A stretch of DNA of 64,000 bases from Saccharicrinis aurantiacus (GTDB lineage Bacteria; Bacteroidota; Bacteroidia; Bacteroidales; Marinilabiliaceae): the NCBI RefSeq assembly GCF_001660705.2, contig NZ_LYBV02000027.1:186001-250000 (forward strand). The letters run 5' to 3'. Made by a program: the position numbers and the translations under genes. Shown here piece after piece: positions 19,701 through 28,420 of the stretch (within the stretch, counting starts at the first letter, position 1; every line of letters starts with the position of its first letter). The notes beneath the pieces are model-generated. The model had not been told where the DNA came from and did not search any database. It worked only from the letters and a program-made list of their open reading frames with translations.

Positions 19701-20642
19701 TTGGGTTCTAATGGTTTCAAAAAAGTCCACCTCTGGTTCTTTGTAAATCGGATTCAGAACAGCGTAATTTTCACTTTCGCTGATGTGCCATGTTTCTATA
19801 AAATCGAAAGTAGTGTAGCTGCCCTCGTCTGAAAGCTGCGAAGCATTTAATTCAGTCGCATTTGCATCAATAGCTGCAGTACTTGTGGCAAAGAATGCAT
19901 TACTCGGGGCAATACCATTTTTGTTATTGTCGTCAGCATCATTTTGTATAGTAACAATGGCATTACCACTCGAAACACTGCCATAAAATGCCACTCTATT
20001 AATGGAGTGCTCACCTCTATTAACTCCAACAATACCGCCAATACCCCAGTTCCCAATTATGTTGGATGAACTGTAACAATCTTCAACCGTTTTATTGCCG
20101 CCAGAAAAAAGTGCACCTACTATGCCTCCAGTCCAGCCTCCTGAGCCTACATCTAATGTACCACCTTCTGAATAGCATTGGGTAATAGATCCGCCATCAA
20201 GAACACCTGCAATGGCACCGGTGCGACTAAATCCATCTCCTTGAAACGAGATATTAATGATACCCACGTTGCTTACATTACCGTTAAGTGCACCGAATAA
20301 GCCCACACCTAGCGTTTTTTCGTTATCTAAATCTATACCAGGGGTATTAATATTTAAGTTAGAGATGGTATGTTTTTTACCATTTACATCTCCAATAAAC
20401 ACTTGTTCTGTGCTGCCAATTGGTGTAAATGTAACCCCATCCATGTTAATATCATCTTCAAGTACAAAAGAGTAATTCATACTCCATTCAGAAGGAGTGT
20501 TAGATAGGTAACTTAAATGTGAAGGGGTTCTTAGGATGAATGGATCATTGGCTGACCCGTTACCTCCACCATAGCTTTGCGCATAAGTAAGTAGTGTACT
20601 TATAATAAGTACAATTGATGTAGTTATTCTTTTCATTAACAT
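16731..20642 (-). CDS. Large type IX-secreted Asp-box (BNR) repeat protein with GLUG-like region
   Basis: 1303 residues (an ATG two codons further in is equally possible). A signal peptide ends near TYAQ. Residues about 25-240 contain glycine-rich GLUG-like repeats (VGLFGALNGNVSNVGI, GAIAGVLDGGSI, GGIVGVNRGE). From about residue 300 to 1130 I count twelve Asp-box motifs of the form S/T-x-D-x-G-x-x-W (for example STDGGTTW, TTDGGATW), as in sialidases and GH74-like or sortilin beta-propellers. A PKD/Ig-like segment and a Por-type sorting domain (LFPNPAEKFITVKG, TGYYLLKI) close the protein. It is exported by the type IX system, probably cell-surface or secreted. The enzymatic or binding role is unknown. 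GH74-type endoglucanase is one possibility, not demonstrated. Confidence 0.8.
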   Translation of the reverse strand: MLMKRITTSIVLIISTLLTYAQSYGGGNGSANDPFILRTPSHLSYLSNTPSEWSMNYSFVLEDDINMDGVTFTPIGSTEQVFIGDVNGKKHTISNLNINTPGIDLDNEKTLGVGLFGALNGNVSNVGIINISFQGDGFSRTGAIAGVLDGGSITQCYSEGGTLDVGSGGWTGGIVGALFSGGNKTVEDCYSSSNIIGNWGIGGIVGVNRGEHSINRVAFYGSVSSGNAIVTIQNDADDNNKNGIAPSNAFFATSTAAIDANATELNASQLSDEGSYTTFDFIETWHISESENYAVLNPIYKEPEVDFFETIRTQRIASSDKVEWTQFGPGMSGYNEEFWCHPTDVNTMFMGPDMHVTYGTWDNGESWYTIKDQDGLGIDLERTLDIKFSLQNPDYGVALERRGWVYTTQDRGRNWTQVSTLPKTIDNTYNMHTKIAIHPEDDQTWFIGAGGFWDIKNNHRSAEKPQGTQSSSASYGYILKTTDAGAGWTKIATDISDDLDVGRIIISPIDPDIMIIATGQGMYRSTDGGTTWISSASGLPNNRPRDLCMYYDGNSEFILYCIEQTFFEDKGNTVECKGGVYKSTDNGNTWQNISGNIAIDMTQITSSTELNFFHKTVGNWFGISSSDSEAKYTDYPSIAFPTYNRIVVNPLDKNEIYICHNKKHDKSFGPGELWKTTDGGLNWITCARDGSYWINDTNKSYWESRNNPTGANIKYAHLQREMDHSSATSGNRMLAINADGEVFIGIDQQTLRSNDHGESWEQVDDYETEEGSKAWIGRGDSNLPGRFILHETGIPDRKLLCSGEHGLWKTVDNGDWLDKEAVAVTQIEGQVHDGGAHSISTVAVHPNDPNTIYILSWRQSHRGKLRRTTDGGATWENIATIFEASNDSWEGLAIQYSLVIDPVNPDNMYFCSIKKTLSEVGSSVDEDVLTKGGYGVYSSTDGGYNWTLSTAGMPSNSSVRRIVLDHDNPETLYASLNKNGGLYKSTDKGINWTKINTPDAVKSVNYFHMNKSTGHMYICTGERSTDISEGGVWKSIDNGSTWTRIFIAPSVWQAETSPINPDLLVISCGGQSASLAEDFMNPGVYLSFDAGNSWEKVNNNLGQPNKIVEVMPDPYNESLLWCASWGSGWSKGIIKTEEIKAICSDVTVNAGEEVTLYAHGSIGKELDYIWSAPEEIEDGVAYKHKLSFTAPYVANDSVIKINLGVSNNEGSDNIDVNITIKATGTSLSDTAHQNVTLFPNPAEKFITVKGINMDANYTVLSASGKEMLRSEQSQINISDLDTGYYLLKIQSKQGTSHHQFIKR

Positions 20643-20735
20643 AGATTTATTTTTTCGGAGTAAAAGTAGCTAAAACAGGAATGAAAATAGGACGAATAAG
20701 ATATCTGGATTAAGGGGGATAATGAATAACTGATA

Positions 20736-21446
20736 TTAGAAAAACAGGATTCCACCGCCATCATATAACTTTTCGTTTGAGAGTATTTCTAATTTAAAAC
20801 TGTGTAAAGTTAGAAAGTCATGGAACTGCTCTCCATCTTGATGAAGAAGCGGATTACCCAAGGTAAAAACGGTATTGTTAAATATGCCACAGCACCCGCC
20901 AAAAAAGCCGTTTCTGTGGTCAATAATACGAATGTCAGAGGGATCAAAATACAGAACTTCCCAATTGTGTGTGCGTAGTTTTTTTAGCACTCCATGGTCG
21001 GAACTTACAGCTAAGCCATGGCGCAAAACCAAAGTGGTACATCGGGAATAGGCTTGTGGTAGGTTTATAAAAGTAGCATTAGTATTTATATTAAGAATTG
21101 TTGCATCGGTAAAGCCTTTTTTATGCAGAATGGCTGCTTCTGTGACAATGCAATTATAAGGTGTGCTACCAATTAAATCAGTACCTACTGTAGATTCTCC
21201 AAATTGATAGGGGATATGTTTTTTATTAAAAAGCTCAACTATTTTTGATGGGATATTGGGGGCAATTATATTGCTATTTTTGCTTTGATGAATAAAAACA
21301 TCTGGATGGCAGGAAACCGCATTGTAGGTAATACCTTTGCTTTTAAATCCTTCAATATTTTCAGCAAAAGGCATGAGTTTGTTGCGTACAGTGCTAATGA
21401 TACGATTATCAACTAGAACAAGTTTTGCTTTTTTTATGGTTTCCAT
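20736..21446 (-). CDS. Cytoplasmic protein, possibly GME-fold (DUF6873-like)
   Basis: 236 residues without signal peptide. Conserved-looking positions are CHPDVFIH near residue 46, the HGLAVSSDHG segment near 140, and GFFGGCCG near 185. The CHPD and Gly-Cys-Cys elements recall guanidine-modifying-enzyme-fold proteins annotated as DUF6873. That is an impression from pattern, and the catalytic role is unknown. It lies 30 bases after a radical SAM gene on the same strand and is probably co-transcribed with it. Confidence 0.5.
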   Translation of the reverse strand: METIKKAKLVLVDNRIISTVRNKLMPFAENIEGFKSKGITYNAVSCHPDVFIHQSKNSNIIAPNIPSKIVELFNKKHIPYQFGESTVGTDLIGSTPYNCIVTEAAILHKKGFTDATILNINTNATFINLPQAYSRCTTLVLRHGLAVSSDHGVLKKLRTHNWEVLYFDPSDIRIIDHRNGFFGGCCGIFNNTVFTLGNPLLHQDGEQFHDFLTLHSFKLEILSNEKLYDGGGILFF

Positions 21447-21476
21447 ATTGATGAGATGAAAAATTAGCTCAATGAT

Positions 21477-22484
21477 TTAGTATTCTACCTTATATTCATA
21501 TCCTGATAAAGAAGTATCTTGTTGGAAACGAATTGAAAAACCATTTTCATGTAGTTCGTTACGATTACTGCCTTTAAATCCAATGGCATAGTTAAATTGC
21601 GAAGGAGTTATACTAAAAGAGAAAGATTTAGTTGTACTTTTTTCACATTCCTTCAAAAGTAAGTCTCGCCATATTGCCGTTTGCACCATTTCTTTGAACG
21701 ATGCGTGCATTGGACCAGCTACTAGGTTTTTTCCTTCAACTAAATCTTCTGAAGGGTGCAAGCCTACCCGCAATACCTTAACACCAGACATTTCAAAAAG
21801 AGGTAAAATATCTTTGCACCAATTAACGGCTTCACTTAAGGATAATGGTTTGTATGAGCCCTCATTAAATAAGGTTTCTAAGGCGGTATCTTTTACTATA
21901 ATTGTTGGATAAATACGTGTTGTATCAGCACCCAAGCTAATAATATCATTTGCAGTTTGTATGCTACGTTCGTTGGTATCTGTAGGTAAACCAATCATCA
22001 TTTGTAAGCCCAATTCCATACCATAGCTCTTGATGAGTTTAGCGGCGTTTTTTATGGCATCAAAATTATGACCTCGTCCCGACTTTTGTAAAACTTCCTG
22101 ATTTGTTGATTGTGCTCCTAATTCAATGGCTATTACTCCATATTTGGCCAGTAAATCCATGCGTTCAACATCAATATAGTCAGGTCGGGTAGAGAGGCGA
22201 ATGCCCTGAATAGAACCATCTTTAATAAACGGTTGGGCCGCTTTTAAGTAGGCTTCTTGCAAATCAATGGGAATACCTGTGAAGCTACCTCCAAAAAAAG
22301 CCAACTCAATAGTTCGGCCATCATTCATACTGCTTAAATACATTTTTATGGTATCAGCAATATCTTCGGGTGCAGGTACATCAATTTGGCCAGATATTTT
22401 GCGTTGGTTGCAGAATACACATTGATGAGGACAAGCCAATTCAGGAATGAAAATAGGAATATTTGAATGCTTCTTTTTAGCCAT
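21477..22484 (-). CDS. Radical SAM protein, Elp3-like
   Basis: 335 residues. The cluster-binding motif is CPHQCVFC (C18, C22, C25), the CxxxCxxC of radical SAM enzymes. FFGGSFTGIP and STRPDYID and ELGAQSTN are typical of the Elp3/YhcC-like branch. There is no acetyltransferase domain (full Elp3 is about 500 residues), so it resembles the short bacterial relatives whose substrate is not firmly known. It is followed on the same strand by the GME-like gene. Confidence 0.85.
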   Translation of the reverse strand: MAKKKHSNIPIFIPELACPHQCVFCNQRKISGQIDVPAPEDIADTIKMYLSSMNDGRTIELAFFGGSFTGIPIDLQEAYLKAAQPFIKDGSIQGIRLSTRPDYIDVERMDLLAKYGVIAIELGAQSTNQEVLQKSGRGHNFDAIKNAAKLIKSYGMELGLQMMIGLPTDTNERSIQTANDIISLGADTTRIYPTIIVKDTALETLFNEGSYKPLSLSEAVNWCKDILPLFEMSGVKVLRVGLHPSEDLVEGKNLVAGPMHASFKEMVQTAIWRDLLLKECEKSTTKSFSFSITPSQFNYAIGFKGSNRNELHENGFSIRFQQDTSLSGYEYKVEY

Positions 22485-22644
22485 TTATTTTATTAAATAA
22501 TGCACAAAGCTACATGGATAATTTTTCCCGCACAAATAGAAGCATAAAATGTTGCAAAGGAAGATTGATGAAGATTGTTTTACGATAAACAATATCAATT
22601 ATCACAAGTTTATATAATGGTGTTTGGTTATTAATAAATAAGAT

Positions 22645-23679
22645 ATGATTGTAAAACGTGGGATAAGTTTAAAACAGGCCATGGAATGGTCGGGGCATCA
22701 TGTGATTTGGTTATTACTGTGGTCTTCTTCAGTAGCTTTTTTATATGTATATAACCTAATTGAGTTGAAGTTACCTTGGCTACCTATTTCCATAATTGGT
22801 ACAGCTGTTGCATTTTATGTAGGTTTTAAAAATAATAGTGCCTACGATAGAATGTGGGAAGCTCGCAAAATATGGGGAGGTATTGTAAATAGTAGTCGTT
22901 CGTGGGGAATGTATGTGGATGGTTTTATTACTAATCAATTCACAAATAAGCCATTATCCGATGCCGAAATAAAAAGTGTAAAAAGCAGATTGATATATCG
23001 GCATATTGCATGGCTTTATGCACTAAGAAGTCAATTGCTAGTTAGTACGGAATGGGAACATATTAATCAAAATATATTATATCGCCTATCAACGCAGTTA
23101 ATGCAGAAAAATTATGGGCTTGGTTTGGTGCAGGATGAACTTACAGGTGATGAATTACAACGGCTTTTGCCAAAAGATGAACACGACCATTTATTAAATG
23201 CATCTAATACAGCAACTCAAATTATTAATGAGCAATCTAGGGATTTAAGAACCTTGAGGAACGATGGGTTAGTTGACGATTTTAGGCATATGGAATTATC
23301 TAAAACACTCTCTGCTTTTTACGATCATCAGGGTAAAGCGGAAAGAATTAAAAAGTTTCCTTTGCCGAGACAATACGCTAACCTTAGCCGCATTTTTATT
23401 GGGATATTTATCTTCTTAGTTCCGTTTTCGATGATACCATCATTAATAAATTTAGGAACTTGGGGAGCTGCAATTTCTGTTATGATGACTGCCTTAATCG
23501 GATGGGTTTATATGATGATGGAAATAGTTGGGGATTACTCAGAAAATCCTTTTCAGGGGATGCCCAATGATATACCCATGTTATCGCTTTGTAGAACTAT
23601 AGAGATTGATTTATTGGAGATGCTAGGTGAAACTGATTTACCAGCACCAATAAAAACTAAGAGTGGTGTTTTAATGTAG
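22645..23679 (+). CDS. Bestrophin-like (UPF0187) anion channel
   Basis: 344 residues. It has the bestrophin-family N-terminus with a helix pair at about 20-60. The segment FYVGFKNNSAYDRMWEARKIWGGI is the family hallmark. A second hydrophobic pair lies at about 250-295, and EIVGDYSENPFQGMPNDIPM is also conserved. Bacterial homologues form pentameric ion channels in the inner membrane. The gene is flanked by unrelated genes and probably monocistronic. Confidence 0.88.
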   Translation: MIVKRGISLKQAMEWSGHHVIWLLLWSSSVAFLYVYNLIELKLPWLPISIIGTAVAFYVGFKNNSAYDRMWEARKIWGGIVNSSRSWGMYVDGFITNQFTNKPLSDAEIKSVKSRLIYRHIAWLYALRSQLLVSTEWEHINQNILYRLSTQLMQKNYGLGLVQDELTGDELQRLLPKDEHDHLLNASNTATQIINEQSRDLRTLRNDGLVDDFRHMELSKTLSAFYDHQGKAERIKKFPLPRQYANLSRIFIGIFIFLVPFSMIPSLINLGTWGAAISVMMTALIGWVYMMMEIVGDYSENPFQGMPNDIPMLSLCRTIEIDLLEMLGETDLPAPIKTKSGVLM

Positions 23680-23761
23680 GGTGCCTAAAGTTTGATTATT
23701 GAGCTTTGCTTGTAAGGTCTCTATTAAATAAAGCTTCAGACTTATATGATATTTAAACAAG

Positions 23762-23794
23762 AAAAGCGATAAACAAATTTTGTTTACCGCTTTT
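23762..23794. terminator. Bidirectional terminator
   Basis: Imperfect stem AAAAGCGATAAACA/TGTTTACCGCTTTT between the convergent bestrophin-like and pseudouridine-synthase genes. Confidence 0.7.
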
Positions 23795-23814
23795 ATTTAT
23801 TCTGCTAATGCAGA

Positions 23815-24507
23815 TTATTTTTTACCTAGCATATTGGCAAATTCAATCCAAAGGTTGTCTTCCTTAGGCGTTTTTGCGGTTATCACTATAGGTTCTTTTT
23901 TAACAGGGTGCATAAATTCAACCTTACGTGCATGTAGGTTAATTCCACCACCTTTAAGTGAGCGAGCAGCACCATACTTTAAGTCTCCACGAATAGGACA
24001 GCCTATTTTAGCAAGCTGACAACGTATTTGGTGATGACGTCCTGTTTCTAAATCAATTTCTAATAAGTGGTAATTAGCAGAACTTGATGCCAAACGATAA
24101 TTTAAAATCGCTTCTTTCGACTTCTTTTTTTGTTTGTCGTAGGCGCTAGATCTATTTTTCTCTTCGTTTTTAATCATGTAATGCACCAATCTGCCCGAAT
24201 CTGATTCGGGTAGCTGTTTCACCACTGCCCAATATGTTTTCTTTATCTCTTTATCCAAAAACATTTTGCTCAAACGCGAGGCTGCTTTACTAGTTTTTGC
24301 AAACAGAACAATACCACTCACAGGGCGATCGATTCGGTGTACAATACCCAAATAAACGTCGCCTGGTTTTTTGTATTTCTTTTTAATATATGCTTTAACC
24401 TTATCACTTAAGGCTTCATCGCCTGTTTTATCTCCCTGAACTATTTCTGAGTTTCTTTTATTGACGGCAATAATATGGTTGTCTTCGTATAATACTTCTA
24501 TATCCAT
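23815..24507 (-). CDS. RluA-family pseudouridine synthase
   Basis: 230 residues from the ATG at 24507. An in-frame ATG eight codons upstream is possible, but the family N-terminus starts at MDIEVLYEDNHIIAVNK. The catalytic aspartate is D60 in HRIDRPVSG. Later motifs are GRHHQIRCQLAKIGCPIRGD and GGINLHARKVEF. There is no S4 domain, as in short members. It would isomerise uridine in rRNA or tRNA, but the exact site cannot be inferred. panB lies 70 bases upstream on the same strand. Confidence 0.9.
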   Translation of the reverse strand: MDIEVLYEDNHIIAVNKRNSEIVQGDKTGDEALSDKVKAYIKKKYKKPGDVYLGIVHRIDRPVSGIVLFAKTSKAASRLSKMFLDKEIKKTYWAVVKQLPESDSGRLVHYMIKNEEKNRSSAYDKQKKKSKEAILNYRLASSSANYHLLEIDLETGRHHQIRCQLAKIGCPIRGDLKYGAARSLKGGGINLHARKVEFMHPVKKEPIVITAKTPKEDNLWIEFANMLGKK

Positions 24508-24576
24508 TTTTTGAAATTTAATTAATCGCAAACAATGTTGGGTTACAACAATTATTTACCAAATCAATAGCTATGT

Positions 24577-25395
24577 TTAATATTGCTCGCGTTCGCTAGG
24601 GAAATCAACAGCTTTAACGTCTTCTATGTAATTACCAACAGCACCTGAAATTTCGGCAAACAGGTTATGGTATCTACGTAAAAAACGTGGTGAAAATTCG
24701 TGAGTTACACCTAACATATCGTGCAATACAAGTACTTGTCCATCTACGCCGCTACCTGCACCAATACCAATAATAGGAATGGTTAATTGTTCTGCTACTT
24801 TAGCAGCCAATTCAGCAGGTATTTTTTCTAAAACAATAGCATAGCAACCAGCTTCTTGCAATAAATGTGCATCTTCAATTAACTTTTGCGCTTCCTCTTC
24901 TTGCTTGGCTCTAACAGTGTAAGTACCAAATTTATGAATAGATTGAGGAGTTAAACCTAAGTGGCCCATCACAGGTATTCCAGCAGAAATAATTCGTTCT
25001 ACCGATTCCACAACCTCTCTACCACCTTCAAGTTTAACCGAGTCGGCAGCAGTTTCTTTCATAATACGTATGGCAGAAGTTAGTGCTTCTTTCGAATTAC
25101 CTTGGTAGGTACCAAAGGGCATATCAACAACAACTAAAGCTCGCTCAACGGCGCGCACTACAGATGCACCATGATAAATCATATGATCTAAAGTAATTGG
25201 GAGGGTAGTTTCGTAACCCGCCATTACATTGGATGCTGAATCACCAACAAGTATTACATCAATACCTGCTGAATCAACTATTTTAGCCAATGAAAAATCA
25301 TAGGCTGTTAACATTGCAATCTTTTCTTTATTATGTTTCATCTCACTTAATACGTGAGTAGTCACCTTTTTTTGGCGACTCATAGCTACTGACAT
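24577..25395 (-). CDS. panB: 3-methyl-2-oxobutanoate hydroxymethyltransferase (PanB)
   Basis: 272 residues from the ATG at 25395 (another ATG four codons later is possible). PanB makes ketopantoate from alpha-ketoisovalerate and methylene-tetrahydrofolate, the first step of pantothenate synthesis. Family motifs are visible: [64 protein letters not shown] and [15 protein letters not shown]. The length and all active-site segments look normal. No other pan genes are nearby. Confidence 0.96.
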   Translation of the reverse strand: MSVAMSRQKKVTTHVLSEMKHNKEKIAMLTAYDFSLAKIVDSAGIDVILVGDSASNVMAGYETTLPITLDHMIYHGASVVRAVERALVVVDMPFGTYQGNSKEALTSAIRIMKETAADSVKLEGGREVVESVERIISAGIPVMGHLGLTPQSIHKFGTYTVRAKQEEEAQKLIEDAHLLQEAGCYAIVLEKIPAELAAKVAEQLTIPIIGIGAGSGVDGQVLVLHDMLGVTHEFSPRFLRRYHNLFAEISGAVGNYIEDVKAVDFPSEREQY

Positions 25396-25496
25396 AATCT
25401 GTACTTTAAATATTTGAAGCCGCAAAGTTATAAAAATGTATCTATACTAAATCATATCCATTGTAAATGTGCTTTAGTAAAAGTTTTTTTAACTAA

Positions 25497-25529
25497 TTGG
25501 GCGACTTTTATTGCTTTCCTATATCTTTG
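25497..25529 (+). promoter_or_regulatory. Candidate promoter of the small barrel protein gene
   Basis: TTG at 25497-25499 and TATCTTTG at 25522-25529 fit the Bacteroidota -33/-7 pattern with a 22-base spacer. The -7 box ends about 20 bases before the ATG. Confidence 0.55.
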
Positions 25530-25548
25530 CGCACTCAAAGCTTGGTAC

Positions 25549-26115
25549 ATGATTAAAAGATTATTATTTACAATATTTATTTCAGTAGTTGCGATTGTTG
25601 GAGCCACTGCCCAACCTCTGCAAGGTGGCGAACATCTGGTTAAATTAGGTTTAGGTGTGGCATCTTTGCCTAAGCATCAGTATACTTCAAAAACGCCATC
25701 GTTTACAATGTCGTATGAAAAAAATGTAAGTGAATTGATTGGGGTAGGGCATATTAGCGCAGGTGGTTTAATATCTGTTGCCAGTTCTTATTTAGACTAT
25801 TGGTCTGATGACAATAAATATACTCAGGGTAATAATTTTACAACTTTTGCTGCAAAGGGTGTGTACCATTTTGATTTGGTAGAAATGACCGATGATGTTA
25901 AATGGAATAAGTTTGATGTTTATGCAGGTGCCATACTGGGTTTTACCCTTAAGAGAGGTAAAAACGACCAGAATGAGGATAAGGTAAAGAAAGCCTATTT
26001 TGCTAGTGATATTTTTGTAGGAGCACGTTATAACTTCTATGAAAAACTAGGCATTTTTATGGAGTTCGGATACGGAGTTGCCTATTTTAAAACAGGCTTA
26101 AGCATTCAGTTTTAG
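25549..26115 (+). CDS. Small outer-membrane beta-barrel protein
   Basis: 188 residues from the ATG at 25549, which follows a good promoter and opens a clear signal peptide (MIKRLLFTIFISVVAIVGATA, cleavage before QPLQGG). Alternating aromatic beta-strands (VGARYNFYEKLGIFMEFGYGVAYFKTGLSIQF) and a final phenylalanine are typical of eight-stranded outer-membrane barrels. Its role is unknown. Its stop overlaps the stop of a convergent pseudogene. Confidence 0.75.
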   Translation: MIKRLLFTIFISVVAIVGATAQPLQGGEHLVKLGLGVASLPKHQYTSKTPSFTMSYEKNVSELIGVGHISAGGLISVASSYLDYWSDDNKYTQGNNFTTFAAKGVYHFDLVEMTDDVKWNKFDVYAGAILGFTLKRGKNDQNEDKVKKAYFASDIFVGARYNFYEKLGIFMEFGYGVAYFKTGLSIQF

Positions 26116-26341
26116 AATTTAAATTTTTTAACCAACTCGTTTAAATTTTGGGCTAATAGGTTTAATTCAGTACTGTTTTTTTGCATAAAATCAGCAGAAT
26201 TAGCATTGTCTTGAGCTATGCCCGATAAATTATTACTTGCATCACTTGCCTGGTCAATAGCCGTTTTAAGCTTATTACCTACTTGCAATACTTCATGTGC
26301 TAGTTTAGCGGATAATTCGATATCGGGTATTAATTTATAAG
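26112..26341 (-). pseudogene. Remnant of a methyl-accepting chemotaxis protein
   Basis: Reading the minus strand into the TAA at 26112-26114 gives IPDIELSAKLAHEVLQ, then ASDASNNLSGIAQDNANSAD, and finally LAQNLNELVKKFKF. This is the C-terminal signalling-domain end of a chemoreceptor. There is no start codon, an in-frame stop lies upstream near 26335, and the rest of the receptor is absent. It is a decayed fragment, not a gene. Confidence 0.7.
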
Positions 26342-26378
26342 CTCAAGAAATGTTGATATGGTTATATTAAAAGAAAAA

Positions 26379-26399
26379 CCCTGAGCAAAATGCCCAGGG
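26379..26399 (-). terminator. Terminator of the lipoprotein GH16 gene
   Basis: Hairpin CCCTG-A-GCA/TGC-C-CAGGG with a T-rich run on the minus strand, 34 bases after the gene end. Confidence 0.65.
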
Positions 26400-26432
26400 C
26401 TTTAGATATAGGGTTATTTTCTGAAATCAATA

Positions 26433-27986
26433 TTACTCATCCTCTAATTTCCAAGTTCGTACCCAATCAACTTTCATAGTGTTGATGGCATCGTTCTGTA
26501 AATCTTCCTTTAAAGCTAATCCGCCTAGCCAATTAAAATCGCCAGTCCATAAATCAAATATAATTTCTAGTTCTCTGGTAAACTCACGTGCTTCGTAAAT
26601 GGTTCCGTCGTTATGCTCACCCACAACAACGCTACCAGCAGGTTCTCCGTTAAGATAAAACTGTATGTTTTTAGAATCTTTCCACCATACCCCAAAAGTG
26701 TGATAATCCTCATTCCATTTAACTCCTTTTTTAGGATTAACATCCGATAAACCACTCTGGTTAAAGTCGCCTTTGTTTCTAATTTCTTTTGGGCTTAAAT
26801 TAGAGTCAGCATGAAAATACTGTGAGTTCATTTGCATAGGGAAGTCGGGCTGACAGTCACACGAAGGTTTGGAGTTATTTTCAATAATATCAATTTCGTC
26901 TCTGTTATCAATATCTCCGTTGTTTAACCAATAGGTATTATAGGCCGAAATATGTGCCGCTTTAATGCTGGCCTCGGTATACATTGGGTAGCTAATTTTT
27001 GTTCTAGAATGTATACGTGCTGTCTGAAACCATCGTTCCTCAGGATTACTCTCGTTAAGCGTAGCTTTAATCCAAAGGTTACCATCAGCTACACCAGAGT
27101 TTATTGTACCGTTCGACATAAATACCGGAGGATCATAGTTCCAAACAGAACGAAACCACTTGTTGTTATCCCAACCACTTTCAAATTCGTCGGACATGTT
27201 ATCTTGTTTCACCCATACTTTACCTTCGGGCGTGGTGTTGTTTATTGATACAAATGAAGGAAAATTAGGATCTATATTTTCAAAATCCTCCTCAGTTAAT
27301 TCTTTCGTTATCGTAATTGTAACTGTAGCCTCATCAAATTTGCCCTCGCTATCGGTAAGTTTGTATGTAAATCTATCTTCTCCTTGATAATCTTGATTTG
27401 GAATATATTCAAATATACCATCTTCTATATGGTTGAGAGTTCCGTTATTGGATTCTTCTAGTACAGAATAATCATCACCTGAACTGCCATTACCGCCAAT
27501 ATCATCATTCTCGCTAACATCTATTTGATTTGATGCACCAGCAGTACTGTTCATTTTAACAGTCATTTCGTTGTCTTGTGCTATAGGTATAAACTCATCA
27601 ACAATTCTAACTACTACTTGGGCATAAGCTTCTTTACCGTAACTATCTGTTAGTCGGTATTTGAATACATCTTCACCAACGTAATCGGTATTAGGAATAT
27701 ACTCAAAAATACCATCGTTAAGATGCGTAGCCGTGCCGTTTTCTGCTTTGGTTAGTAAGCTATAATCATCACCTGAACTTCCGTTACCACCAATGTCATC
27801 GTTGGTACTAACATCTACTTGGTTTGCACTTCCTTGGGTACTGTTTTTTAAAACCATTAAGGAGTTATCGTTCGCCTCAGGTTCAAAATTATTAACCTCA
27901 TTAGTATCGCCGCATGAAGCAAGCATTGCCGTTGCAGCAATAATGCATAACAGTAAATTAATGTTGCTTATAAATCTCTTTCTCAT
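26433..27986 (-). CDS. Lipoprotein GH16 hydrolase (agarase-like) with two tandem Ig-like domains
   Basis: 517 residues with lipobox LASC (C25). Residues about 38-130 and 131-228 are two near-copies of a cadherin/Ig-like domain. Both contain NDDIGGNGSSGDDYS and DGIFEYIPN. The C-terminal GH16 domain (about 250-515) carries EIDIIE, giving E364, D366 and E369 as catalytic residues. The sequence around it (SAYNTYWLNNGDIDNRDEID) resembles beta-agarases of the GH16_16 type. The lipid anchor suggests a surface or periplasmic position, with the Ig-like domains as spacers. It is separate from the first agar locus by 12 kb. Confidence 0.88.
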   Translation of the reverse strand: MRKRFISNINLLLCIIAATAMLASCGDTNEVNNFEPEANDNSLMVLKNSTQGSANQVDVSTNDDIGGNGSSGDDYSLLTKAENGTATHLNDGIFEYIPNTDYVGEDVFKYRLTDSYGKEAYAQVVVRIVDEFIPIAQDNEMTVKMNSTAGASNQIDVSENDDIGGNGSSGDDYSVLEESNNGTLNHIEDGIFEYIPNQDYQGEDRFTYKLTDSEGKFDEATVTITITKELTEEDFENIDPNFPSFVSINNTTPEGKVWVKQDNMSDEFESGWDNNKWFRSVWNYDPPVFMSNGTINSGVADGNLWIKATLNESNPEERWFQTARIHSRTKISYPMYTEASIKAAHISAYNTYWLNNGDIDNRDEIDIIENNSKPSCDCQPDFPMQMNSQYFHADSNLSPKEIRNKGDFNQSGLSDVNPKKGVKWNEDYHTFGVWWKDSKNIQFYLNGEPAGSVVVGEHNDGTIYEAREFTRELEIIFDLWTGDFNWLGGLALKEDLQNDAINTMKVDWVRTWKLEDE

Positions 27987-28420
27987 CCTATCCTAATTAA
28001 AATCATTATTAAAAAATGTGCGTAATTCTGATGGAATAAAATTAGCAAAGCAAGTTGCAGTGTTGGTAAAGCTTAGCTAGACATAAACTAGTCAAGATAA
28101 ACTTTTTTTTAAGTTGTGGTTCGTGTTTGAAACGGCTTGTTATCAAATACCGCTTGTTGCTATAAAGACCTTTTTAGGAGATGTATTATAAGGGTGGGGA
28201 ATTGTATTTTATTGGTGGGTAAAGTAATCTGATTAAGAAATGATTGAAATAGACGAGGAGAGAGGCATAAAGAAAAAGAGGCGATATTTTTCCCAAACTC
28301 TTCATTTAAGAAAATGAATCTAAGGTGGCTTATTCACATGATTATCTAGGTAACTCTTAATTTTAAAACACGATCTACGTCGGACTGTAGCATGCCAACA
28401 GTATCTAAGAATTGAAAAAA
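27987..28420. other. Intergenic region without recognised features
   Basis: 434 bases between the GH16 start and the end of the AraC-type gene. I see no open frame, RNA or repeat I can support. It must contain the GH16 promoter near its left end. Confidence 0.5.
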
